The notes below the pieces were generated by a model, which saw only the letters and a program-made list of their open reading frames with translations, did not search any database and was not told the DNA's origin. Shown here piece after piece: positions 13,061-24,508 of a DNA stretch of 64,000 nucleotides (position 1 is the stretch's first letter; every line of letters starts with the position of its first letter). Source of the DNA: Aphrophora alni (taxonomy: Eukaryota; Arthropoda; Insecta; Hemiptera; Aphrophoridae). The translations under genes were made by a program, and so were the position numbers. Where the stretch lies: positions 34,842,216 to 34,906,215 of the forward strand of contig OY740768.1 of NCBI GenBank assembly GCA_963513935.1, written 5' to 3'.

Positions 13061-13387
13061 CTATCAATGCTGTAGTTAGTTTCATCTCATTTCATTGGTG
13101 ACAATGTGATATTGTTGTACGTCTTCAAAAAGTTACCACTGTTGGAAAAAAATAATAAATATGTTGTTGTTGTGCTATTAATATTATATAATATAATAAA
13201 TACTATTTTTGTCATTATTCATTGTAATTTAACCTGTAGATTTAATGACAATAGATAGGCAGGCTTGTTACATAGTTGTTTTATGTTAATTTCTTTGTGC
13301 ATGTGTATAAATTTTGTCTGAAACAGGAACTTTACTCAGAGACAATTTTTACACTATTGTAAGATGCTGTAAATATGTTTGACCCAC

Positions 13388-13393
13388 AATAAA
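13388..13393 (+). promoter_or_regulatory. candidate distal polyadenylation signal
   Basis: A canonical AATAAA (CACAATAAACG context) ends a long gene-free stretch after pasilla. Assignment to pasilla is a guess based on strand and absence of another gene. Confidence 0.3.
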
Positions 13394-15482
13394 CGTAGTA
13401 ACACAATTTTGGCAATATAACTTACCATTCAAAGTTTTCGAAATTAAACTTTTTTTAACTAGAAAATAATGTGAAATATTCAGTATTTTTAATGTATTAA
13501 ATACCGGTATATTAATTTAATTATGTTCATTTCAATATAGGCAGTTTAAAATATATTTCAGTAGCCTATTATTTGAATATGTCACTGAAGAATGGAGTAG
13601 AATCTATGAAACACCTTGTCTCTGTGTGTAAGAAATTGAATTTATGCTGCAAATGATCTTTATAATATTTTAATAATACTGGCATATTTTCATTCTAATT
13701 ATTTTAATAGAAACAAAACTATATTATCCACTTTATGTCGTCTTATTCATATCTATGAACTTGCTTATGTTATTTTCATTTCCAGATATGAATATTTTCT
13801 TACAACTTCATTTGTTATGACAATAATTTAGAATATAATAGTTTTCTTGCCATAGGTTTATAAATTTCTACATTCTGAGATTACTCAGTGATATAAAATG
13901 ATGTAAAAAGAAATAAATTGAGCATTATCATAAAAACAGTTATGTTTTAGTTTTAATTATTTAACTAAGCCATATTAATTGCACGGCAATTATCTGTTCA
14001 AATCTTGTTCTTTAATTTATAGAGATTAGTTAGGTTAGTATTGTAACTTAGTAAATCTGTGTTGGAAAATATTAATTAAATAAATAAATTGAGAAACAAA
14101 TTAGAAAACAATTGTGATTTGATTTTTTTTTAAAATTAATAAGTTGTATAAAAAGTAAACAAATATTGTCTGAATTGTGTGTATCATAAACGTTTTAACT
14201 TTCATGCGTTATAATCATAAACATCACAGAAATGTTCCTAAATTAATCACAACATAAAACATTATATCAAATATATTTGTTGTTAACATTGATTAACTTC
14301 TTGGTTTTTTTTCAACTCCCTTACTGTTGTTAAAAAAAATAATGCATGTTAGATGTATAGTGTATTATTGTTGCATGGTCCGGGGTGGGTTTTAGAACTG
14401 AGTTGATAACAATTCAGGTATATTTTGTGCCATAATATGTTGTTAACTAGATAAATAAACAAAGAAACAGTTAAGCAGTTGTCACATTTACATTAACATT
14501 TCAAAACACTGCCTCTGTTCTGTTTCTTTTATCACACATCTCATTCATGCGGAAGTACAAAAACAATCAATAAGTAAGAGTTTAGAATAGATATTTTTCT
14601 TTTTCAGTAAAAGAGATAATATTGCCATTAAAAATTTTATTTTTATTACTATTATGACTTTAAAAAGTATTCTGAAATACAAAATAAGAAAATATATTAC
14701 CTATATGATAAGTATATTCATTCCAATTTGTAAATTTTTATAGATGTAATGTATTTATTTATGTTGAATTTAATATTATATTATCTTTTAATTGTAAAGT
14801 TATTATAGAATGGTTCCCTCTGGATGATTTGTAAAATCAACACAAATGTTTTTCAAAAATGTATTATAAAACAAGCCAATTTATAATAATATTTTAGAAT
14901 AACATAGTATATTCACAAGTCAGCATATTTTTATGTAATACAAAATTTATCACACAAAATACTGTTAAATCATTTTATTTGATATTTAACTCAATAATTG
15001 GTATTTTTAAATGAAACCTATTTTAAGACAACCCAAAACGTAAAAATCACAATTTTAAATTTGTTGAATTTATACACTTATAGATTTTGAAGAAACTAAG
15101 TTGTACCACATTCTTTAACATGCTGAATTCGTCTAACTTAAGCCTGAACTCAACTTAAAATAGCTTACACAAATAATAGCAAGGTCATACAGCTAGTAAG
15201 ATACTTTATACTTTTTTCTGATTTATTATAATTTTATTTATAGATGTCTACCTTCTATAGAATAGGTATTCTACCTTCTATAGAATACATAGGCTAGTTT
15301 ATCTAAGAAAGAAATGCAAATTTCTTTCTTCATAAAAGTTATTTTTGACTTTCTATCCGATTTTTATCGTTATATATAAGTATAAAACTTCCACAAAAAT
15401 AAATTTGGAGATATAAATTTGGTATGGGAGTCTATATAGTGTACCTATTTAGAGTTTGTCGATTGTTACATACATACAATAC
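13394..15482. other. AT-rich gene-free interval
   Basis: I find no open frame with coding character, no RNA gene and no clear transposon end here. The sequence is uniformly AT-rich with scattered short A and T runs. Confidence 0.6.
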
Positions 15483-16183
15483 TTAACACGTTAACCCCCA
15501 CGCCGACCCGATCGGGTCGGCACAGTTTCTGTGGGTAGAGCAATCTGCCGACCCGATCGGGCCGGCATCTCAAATACGTCATTGTTGTTGTTTTGCTCGA
15601 CTGCAACACTACAGCGCATTCTAGCGGGGACAAGCCGTACTATTTGGACATTGCACATCCTATGTTTAAACGCAGAACACTCGGTTCCCAGTTTAGATTT
15701 ATTTTATAACTCTCTTTTCGCTGTTGAAAATTGCAAACTTTCGCGGTCCTATCGGGTCGGCACTTTTTTTTTAAAGATAAACCAACTCCGAGTTATATGA
15801 AAAATGGTTTCAAGCTGTTAATATGTAAACAATTAATATAATGGTATACATTAGTTATTATAAAAGTGTTAGTAACATATTTTGGTTGATGTATTATACC
15901 AAATTAACTAATTTTCCGAACTAACTAATGTTCGGCGGAAATAAGTCGTGGCCCGATCTGGTCGGCGCCTTCACTTTTAAGCGAACTTGCGACGAAAAAT
16001 GAATGTGCCGGCCCGATCGGTCCAAAACTAACCTCCAATTTCTCCGCATAAATAATTGAAGAAAATGTAAATAAATAGCCTTTGTAACAGTAAAAAATCA
16101 ATATCAGCAACAATACACCAATAATTCAAGTTGACACTACGGGGTTTCGTAGGACCTTCTTATGGTGGCAGTTAACATGTTAA
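15483..16183. mobile_element. piggyBac-type non-autonomous element with GC-rich palindromes
   Basis: The left end TTAACACGTTAACCCCCAC and the reverse-complemented right end TTAACATGTTAACTGCCAC match at 16 of 19 positions. Both ends carry TTAA, the piggyBac target site, so the element is 701 bp including both TTAA copies. Inside are five copies of a motif related to GCCGACCCGATCGGGTCGGC: 15502-15521 (a perfect 20 bp palindrome), 15547-15566, 15743-15761, 15950-15966 and 16007-16023. They are strikingly GC-rich against the AT-rich host and sit in two subterminal clusters, as transposase-binding sites would. No transposase is encoded. Confidence 0.68.
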
Positions 16184-17030
16184 AGATACAGTTTTGTTTG
16201 TTAGTTAGGACTGAGTAAGAATTATAAAATGGTCACATTTTAGAATTACCCAAAAAATCAATTTCATAGTGTTGATTGAATGCAGACATAACTAAAACTG
16301 TTGTTTATAATCAATTATATATTATTTTAAGAAGCAACGATAACTGGCCTATCTTAGATATGACTGGTAACATTGCTCTAAATCTAATATCTGTTAAGTT
16401 ATTTAAATTTGTCTCCATACACATCAATCTTAGTAAAATTCAACTGTTTTATTAAACATATTTTATATTGAAAGTTAATTTACATTTTCATTTGAAATAG
16501 TCATAAAATTTTAATCTTTAGTATAAATGGGAACCATTCTGAAATCAAATTTCTCTATGAAAATCAAACATTTGTATAAAGTATCACTGTTAATCTCTTA
16601 AAACATTTATTTCTTGTTATTGCTGTATTTATGTGTTATTTTTAAAACAAAATTTCTTGTGTATACATTTTTGTATTACAATTTTTCAACTCTTGGTCAA
16701 CAAATTTCTTTATTGGCTGTGTTCCATAAAAAATAAAATAATAGTAACAGATCAAATATCTGACATAATGATCAAATGTAGTAGGCACATTTAATTATTA
16801 TAATGGAATCTAAGATTAGATTTTATATTTATTATTTAGCATTAAATTGATTTGTTACTTTTCAGTTACATGTGTATTATATACATGTATTCGGCTTGTT
16901 TAAACTTTTTTCTATGAGATTTTTGTTATATGCCTTTAAATTTTAATACTTTTTTATGAATGGGTACTTAAGTCAGATATGAAATGGATCATAGCAAGCT
17001 AAGAAATTTATATTTCTATAAATAAATAAA

Positions 17031-17061
<31 letters not shown>

Positions 17062-17423
17062 TTATATGTTTGTGTGAATGTACATACATTATTCTATATA
17101 TATATCTGTATGTAATAAACTGATGTAATTATTATTCTGCCATAGCTAATTAAGGTTTATAATTTGTGTGTACTTTCACTTAACAAAACAAATGTAATGG
17201 CCTGAGCCCTAACATTTATGTGTGATGTAAAATTTAATTCTACAAGATAAAGTTTTGGGGACACACAAAGTGTTTATTTTTTACCTTTAAATACCCTTCT
17301 TTTAATGGTCTAAGAAACATTGTTTAATATTATTTTATTATTACCTCATCTTGTAATCATATGTCCAAAGAGCACTGTGGCCATATTCACAATAGGGAAA
17401 ACAAGGATTCAACGAACCAAAAA
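16184..17423. other. AT-rich gene-free interval
   Basis: Nothing coding is visible. A (TAAA)/(TA)n microsatellite lies at 17022-17059; the rest is unstructured AT-rich sequence. Confidence 0.55.
17034..17059. repeat. (TA)n microsatellite
   Basis: Thirteen TA units preceded by TAAA tetramers. Confidence 0.9.
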
Positions 17424-17568
17424 AACAAGAAACAAAACTAAGACCATAGTAAATCCAGTATGTTTAGCTGTAAACCTCTGATGATGATTTACTATGTCAT
17501 CAAAATGTACATATGGATAATATAATAAACATATTTGGATTTATTACAGTCTCAGTTTGGTTTCTTGT
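17424..17568 (+). mobile_element. terminal hairpin remnant of a Penelope-like retroelement
   Basis: The arms AGTAAATCCAGTATGTTTA and (reverse-complemented right side) AATAAATCCAAATATGTTTA form an imperfect inverted repeat. It extends outward through AACAAGAAACAAAACTAAGA and its partner. Between them is CTGATGATGATTTACTATGTC followed by TAATAAACATATTTGGATTT. A TGATGATG motif followed by a polyadenylation-like AATAAA and a TTGGATTTAT end is characteristic of Penelope-like element termini, which also often occur as inverted partial repeats. No reverse transcriptase is present. Confidence 0.45.
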
Positions 17569-20500
17569 TTTTGTGTTCTGAGAAACCTTGTTTTACTTAT
17601 CATTTTGAAATGCCTAAATTGGTAATATTATTAATTTCTTGCTTCACTTCGGGTTCCCAAAATCTTAATATTAAATTAGACAACATTGAAAATGTTCTTA
17701 AATTATTAGAAGATATTTAAAGCTCAGTAGCAATAATAAAATTAATTTTACCTTGACCTTAATGTTTACCTTGAAGTGGTAAAAAGCCAACTTCAGATTT
17801 CATTTTCTTATTAACCAGAGTAAGTGAAGTCATATTTTAATTCAACCATTTGGCATTTCGTCTGTCTTCTCGTTTCCATGTTTGTTACAGAGTTCTACCC
17901 AAACAAGTGTACCAATTGTGAAATTTAGGAATAAGTTTTTTACAGCTTGATTGACTAATATATCTACAAGGTTTTTAATTTAAAAATGTTACTGCACAGT
18001 AACTAATTGTGATTGGATGCTCAAACTATGAATACAATAGAGTGTTTAATATCATAATGTAAATGAGGCATTAAAAGCAGTTGTACAAAAAGAAACCAAA
18101 TTTGAACCCAACAAAGAAACCTTCCTCACTTGGGTAGGTACTTTTTTTGTTTTCATTCTTTTGAATTAAAAATGTAATTTATAGTTTCAAAAACATAAAA
18201 TAAATTGATATTTCCATAACATTTAATCATCTACTAAATATAAAATGGTTAAGATTTATGTGTTTATGCTTCCAAAGAAATGGGTTACTAGCCACCAAGT
18301 CAATTGTTTGAGGGAGTAGAGGTGTTTTTTTTTTTTTAAATAAGGCAGTCACATTCTAGGGTTTTAATAGAGCAAAAGGAACACGAATTATATTTTAATA
18401 GTTTCTCCTGTAGTGTAGCAGTGTTTTGTTAAGTGTACTGTACAGTAGTGACATTTTTTACTGTTACTTTACGAACTATGAATATTGTGTGTTGCAAAGC
18501 AAATTGGGTGATAGCAACATTCTTACCAAAAACCATTTATTGAATATATTAATATATTATATAATATTTATTATCTTACTATATTTCTTTGGCAATTTAC
18601 TAAATCTCTCTTTCCCATGTACTAAGGGTGGCTAGATTTAAATGTTATTTAAAATGGTCAACATAAATGCCATAAAATATTCTGCAATTTGGTATACTTG
18701 GGGCGCCAAGTGCCCAATGGAAGTATCAAAACTGGTCATCAAAAAGAAAAGTCTAGTTATAAGATTAGTTTCTAAATGGAGTACTGGGTTTTAAGATTAA
18801 GCCGATATTTAGAAAACTATTCAGCAATAAAGCAGCTTTAATGCTTTAGTAGTCTTGTTGCTGGATAGAATAAAACATGAATGATTAATGACTAAAAATT
18901 TGGACTTTTCAACTTATGAGACATAGATTACCAAAAAAACATCAAAATTAGTCCACTAGAAGCTGAGAAAATTGAATTTTTCAAGTGCTTTACAATTTTG
19001 AACGCACGATTTCAATCGTAATTTTTTTACAAATTTGAGTATCTTCAACGATATTTTATCAGGGTTGCACATTTGTGCAAGATTTGAAATTTAATATGTG
19101 AAAAATACTCGAAATGACAAAGATATTTTGTCTAAAAAACCACCCTCCTACCCTCGTAGTTCTGCTGTAAGCGACAGTTAACTTTGATCGATTATAACTG
19201 TGGAACGATTTGACAAATAATTGCATTTTTTTTTTTAAGCGTCTTTCCCAGTACTTTTGATATGAGAAGAAAATAATATATAATTCGCAACTTATATTAA
19301 TGGTTTATAAGGCCAATAAATTTAACATATTTACCATGGGTGTCCTAATTAACGGATTTCAATTTTTCAAAATGCATTTGAAAGCTTGAGTGCTCTTTTA
19401 TAATATGTGATTAAATTTTCAAGTATCTAGAGGTTTTAGTTTTGTCTCTGCTAAACTTGGAAAAACTGTTTTTTAAAAATCTGGATTGCAAAATTATTAT
19501 GTAAAAACTATAAGAATGATTTTGATGACATTTGGTGTGGTGATTTATTATACCAAAAAGTTTTTTAGTACCTACTCGAAAAAAGATTCTTCCCCCCCCC
19601 CACATTTTTGTGTGGTTTTTGCAATATTAATCATGTGTTTTTCAAATTTAAAGCAGCTATGTTTTGTGTAAACTTTAACTACATAACTCCTATTCCTCTT
19701 AAACTTTTCTCTAAAATGAATAGTTTTTGAGATATATAAGCGGAAAGAAGAAATACAAAAAGCCCCAGTTCTATTTTGTAATCAATTCAACGATAACACT
19801 AATTAGGGTTGAAACTAAAGTGCCTGGATTTTCAGTCAATAATAGTTTGTATACTGTTTCTTATCGCTACGTATAACTTTGCCCATTTAGTTTTTGTTCA
19901 TTGGTGGAAAGGTTTTCCATAACAATAAAGTAACTACTAAAATCTAAAAACTTTATATTACACCTAGTTTTATACTAATAATCCATTATGCATAACTTTG
20001 AAATTAAACTACGAAACGCAATAAAAAAGAACATTTAATATTCTAAATGGTCACAGAACCCAGACACAAACTCAAAAATAGGTGACTGACGACCGTGAAC
20101 CCTCCGTGTCAGTCATCGGTTATGACTCGCTAATAACGTGAACTTATGTCATTGGCATCATCGAGTACGTGAAGCTTTCGGATCTCTACTGAAAACACAC
20201 TTTGGATCTTAGTTTAAAGCTTATGATGTTCAATTTTATCTCAAGTAATTTTTATTTAAGGGTATTTATCTATGACTTTAGTTAACCGAACATTTTTAAG
20301 CTAACCTCAACATTGCGCTCCTAATTATAGTTTTAAAACTAATAATGCCGGTACGACTTGATAAATTTCTCTAGATACAAAATCTTTTGAATTTAGAAAC
20401 TCGACCGTAGTTGTTCTAAAAAACAACATCTTTATTTTATATATTACATAATAACATATAATTCCACAAAGACATAGAATGAGGGAGATAGCCGACAAAG

Positions 20501-20851
20501 AAATCCTCGATGGGTCAATCAGTTATTGTTTAGTACATTACATAAGATTTTTAAACAAATCACGTACTTTTAAGTATTTCTGTTTCTATTTATTGAAGTG
20601 CTACTGCTATAATACAAATGGACATATTTCACAGGTATTTCTGGGATCAAAATAGGAAAAAGTTTATATACGTCCAGAAACATTTCTTTTCCAGTCAAAC
20701 TGCGATTTAATAATTTTAAAAAAAAATATGTCGGAAAATAATTAACATAAAACTTTATTTTATATACGTAGTTTCAAAATGGCGGCCGTTAATCATTTGT
20801 CGAATGTTTTAACGGCATTTATGCCTTACTATTCCTCCAGCACCCCCTTCT
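17569..20851. other. gene-free interval, partly repeat-like
   Basis: No frame with coding character. From about 18650 to 20230 the composition is less AT-extreme and resembles decayed non-coding transposon sequence, but I could not find its ends. A run of ten C (about 19591-19600) is the only simple repeat of note. Confidence 0.4.
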
Positions 20852-22370
20852 GTGCCTGAAAATGGAGACCCAGACCACGTGAGTTCTATCTATACTTTTA
20901 AAAAGTTCATTCCAGACAAACTTCTTGAATCGACTAGAAATATTTTTTTTTTTTACAGGATAAAAAGTTGCTTTGATCACAACTCATTTAAAAAAGGTTT
21001 TTGGTCTCATATTAAAAATATCCACGTATCAAAGTGTTCTGGGCAGCAAGAACCAGAGTACCTGATATTGCAGATGATAATTATTTATATGACCAGAAAT
21101 TTTTATTTTCTAAAGGGAGTCATTTAGGAATGAAGGATTATACTAAGGTATTGTGAGAATAAAAAAATCTGGTACCTGATATCTGGTTGCAGATGCTATA
21201 TGACCAGAAATTTTTAGGGAGTCGTTTACGAATGAAAGATTATGCTAAGGTAAAGAAATATCAAAAATAAATATTGGAAAGTAAAACCTCTACTGAAAGC
21301 AGTTTGCATGTTGGTTAAATCCGAAATCAGAACATGTTTCTATTGACGAACAAATGGTTCCAGTTTGGGGGCATACACAAACCAGTCAATACATCAGAGG
21401 CAAACCTAATCCTTGTGGACTAAAGAACTATGTGGCTTGTGATCCAGGTGGGTTGCCGCTTGATAGTTTCTCTACTAGGGTAAAGGTGACTCTATTTAAC
21501 TACTGATGAACTAAATTATCCAAATTTGGTCATTAGTGGCAAAGTAATAGTTTTATTTCTGAGGAATTTACCTAAAGGGATTTCTGTGTACATGGAGCGA
21601 TTTTTCAACTCCTGTTCGATGAAACTACATCTAAAGGGTTTCCAAGGCACTGGTACACTCAGAGTAGATTGGATTCTTTCTAATGCAAATCTGTATTCAG
21701 ATGCTGAGGTACGTGTTGGTGGATGAGGCTACACTCATCAATACATCAATGTATTCGAGAGAATGGACCATTTGCTAGTTTGATAACAAACTTGTCACTC
21801 TCACCTCAAGTATCCATGGAGTTGAGCCGAAGATGGATTAAGAAGAAAAAAAGACTTACCAAGTAGTCGAAAGACCTTATATTTTGAAAATATACAATGA
21901 AAAGTAGGCAGTGTGGATTTCTTAGGCAGGATTATATCTTACCATCGAATGGCGGCAAGAACTAGAAAATCGACAGTTAAACTAGCTTTCAATATAATTG
22001 ATTTTATATGTACATCTGTATGCAATTTAAAAAAATGAACTTTAAAAAAGGTTCAATTCGACTTCCTTGATTACAAAGTTGATTTGACATACCACCTGTT
22101 GAATCAAGTTCGAAGGTGATGATGCTGGTTATACAGAGACTGATGAATAAAAACATGGCCTGCACCAAAGAAGAAGATGGAAACACTTCCTTACATATGC
22201 CGGATATTCAAAAAGATGAAAAGGATCATCGATGCCGATTTTCAGGGTGTACTCCAAAGGAAGCGATGATTCAATGTCCGGCTTGCAAAGTTTTCCTTTG
22301 TAAACAAAAACAAACTGTTTAAAAATATTACACGAAACGTAAATCAATAGCCTCTAAGTTTTACACTGGA
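20852..22370 (+). pseudogene. piggyBac-like transposase relic (PGBD type)
   Basis: Broken plus-strand frames can be lined up along a piggyBac (DDE_Tnp_1_7) transposase. In order they are YTFKKFIPDKLLES, then RVPDIADDNYLYDQKFLFS near 21040, then SIDEQMVPVWGHTQTSQYI and KPNPCGLKNYVACDPGG near 21340-21460, then LRNLPKGISVYMERFF and LKGFQGTGTLRVDWI at 21526-21700. Last comes a C-terminal Cys-rich domain at 22140-22330 (HRCRFSGC, then CPACKVFLC). The DEQMVP segment and the GTxR segment are the family hallmarks I used. Several frameshifts and stops separate the pieces, so the copy is dead. Terminal TTAA/TIR sequences were not located. Confidence 0.75.
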
Positions 22371-23243
22371 TGTTTATATTTTTAGAATAATTCAAATGAT
22401 AAAAAACTGAGTATTCCGGGTTCCAATGTCCCCTATAGGAGGCGTGCTTTATTTTGTACTTTGAGGTAAAAATAAAAACACGTTTTATAATATTTGTGTT
22501 ATATGATTTATATCTACCATACAAACAGAAAAACACCTTATTTTCCCTTTTTAGCCTTGGAAGTCGGAACTGAGGAGGTTAAATGATAATCTGGTTATTG
22601 ACAAAAACTGAAATCATAATTTATCTACAACAAACAATATTAACCAAAACCAAAATTTGTTTTTAATTCCGGTAATAAAATTATAAAAAAATATTATAGA
22701 GCAGTATTTAATCGTATAGAATGAGAAAATCGATGGGAATAAATCCAATAAAAACAACAATTTAAACTCTATGTTTTAACATCTCTATGAGGCAGACCAA
22801 GCTTACTTGCAGCCGAACTATATTTCGCATCAAAATGGACTTTAGCATGGGACTAGTTCAGCTTAGACTCTAGTCAAGTGTAGACTGTGTACTGTGTACT
22901 GTCAAGTGTCAATCTGACTGACAAGAGCAAGTGTCGGAAGTATTTACAGTTCCGATTTGGAAGAGTTTTATGAGATAAATAGGTTTTATTAATAATTGTT
23001 AGAAAACAACATTACTGGTCGAGTTGCTTTTAAAAAAAATGACAATATACTGCTGATTTTATTTATTTTTTTGTATCTACCTAAACATAATAATTATAGC
23101 CTACCATATTCATGTTGATACGGAATATTTATAATTATATTCGTAACGACTTTGATTGTCTGAAAACATATTTAATTTATAAGACAGATAAAATATTTTG
23201 TTGAAAATAAAAGAAAACCGCTACCGGTATAAAAGAACTTATT
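22371..23243 (+). other. upstream region of the GSTZ gene
   Basis: Gene-free sequence between the piggyBac relic and the GSTZ start codon. It should contain the promoter and 5' UTR. No TATA box at a convincing distance is visible. The segment 22800-22960 is the least AT-rich part and is the likeliest core promoter, but this is inference. Confidence 0.35.
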
Positions 23244-23261
23244 ATGTCCATAATCGGAAAG
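23244..23261 (+). CDS. GstZ1: GSTZ exon 1 (coding part)
   Basis: Eighteen coding bases give MSIIGK, then donor AAG|GTTAGA. It is short but is the only ATG upstream of exon 2 that I found with an in-phase donor, and the resulting N-terminus has the normal family length. The 5' UTR lies immediately upstream. Confidence 0.78.
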
Positions 23262-24468
23262 GTTAGACAATCTTATTCACATTTTTGTTTGTTTTAAGTT
23301 CCAACTTTTAGATTAAGTTTAGATTTGATGGAATTTGTTATTTATTGACAATTTATCTATTTCATACACTATTTATTAAACAAACATATTAACTTTTAAG
23401 TTATGCCTTAACATAATTCTGCATTAGTTTGGGTAAATAAACAGTATACCTGTCATTGCGATTTAGTATTGAAAATTAAGGAAATTGTGTTGTACATACC
23501 TTCTATTGTTTACTACTGGTACCTACTTTATTTTGGAAAAAATGAGATAATATTAGGTGTCACCAGACATTTTTGAAGTACCAAAATACATTAGTTTTGT
23601 AAAAAATAAGAAATATATAAGTACGAAATACAGATCAGGTTATGAACTCATACATTAATGTTTATGACTGTGTTAGTCAAGTTAGTTAAATGTATGATCG
23701 GTTTTTTTAAAAGTCTGGCTAGGTGACTATATATACATATAACTTGCATGTGTATTATAGCGTAATAATTATATATATATATATAAGCTATATATTCATA
23801 CTGTATATAGTCACCTAGCCAAACCTAATAAAACATTATGTTTTAATACTAAGGTAGTCATAACCAGAGCTAGATTTCCATTCATATTAAACTAACCTTC
23901 AAACTTGGATTTTGTACTTTTTAATTTATTATTTTCTAGTAAAATAATTTATTTATCTACCTCCAAAGTGTCTGGCAACACCTAATATGATCTCATTTTT
24001 CAAAATAACGTAGATTGTAAACCATTTCAATGATTTTTCTATTGAATTTTTAAGGAAAGCTTCAATGCATAATTACCTCTCAGATTACATAATTAGCAAT
24101 AAGGTATGTAGTAAAAGAATTAGAAATTTTTTGGTAAATGTTTATTGTACCTCCCGTAATGATTTAGTATCAAAATTTAATGAAATCGTGCCAATCCCTC
24201 ATTTTGAAACAGTTGGATCATCCTTTAGCCGGGAGGACCCTTTTGAAGTATCAAAATTCAATATTTCTCTCAAAAATAAGCAATTTACAAGTTTGCATTT
24301 GATGTTCAGAATACGCAATGAGCCTATGCGTCTAGGTTTCATAAGTAAAGCATAGGTAATAGAATAGCAAGTCGTTAGATGTATGCGCACTCACTGTCTT
24401 CTAACAACACAGGTAAACATTACTACGCTGTATTATTTCTGAATCATGTGAACTAGGTCGAGGCAGGT

Positions 24469-24508
<40 letters not shown>

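Larger units (their letters stand above)
6591..13393 (+). other. probable long 3' UTR of pasilla (extent uncertain)
   Basis: No host coding sequence follows the pasilla stop for more than 16 kb on the plus strand. The sequence is very AT-rich with many ATTTA pentamers and TGTAAATA-like sites, which suits a long regulated neuronal-type 3' UTR. A proximal AATAAA is at 7150-7155 and a distal one at 13388-13393, so both short and long forms are possible. The Tigger insertion (9831-10495) and the TA/TATT microsatellite at 8415 lie within it. The end point is inference and needs transcript data. Confidence 0.4.

Noticed and set aside
15531..15800. 89-codon ORF with Arg/Thr-rich start
   Set aside because: It is created by the GC-rich palindromes of the piggyBac-type MITE and has no similarity to transposase.
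17535..17720. 61-codon plus-strand ORF downstream of the Penelope-like hairpin
   Set aside because: It is AT-driven low complexity with no family resemblance, and it overlaps the right arm of the inverted repeat.
22004..22347. Minus-strand ORFs opposite the piggyBac C-terminus
   Set aside because: They are antisense shadows of the Cys-rich C-terminal domain on the plus strand.
24065..24355. 96-codon plus-strand ORF in GSTZ intron 1
   Set aside because: It overlaps the left arm of a long foldback element whose right arm has no equivalent frame, so it is a chance opening in repeat sequence.
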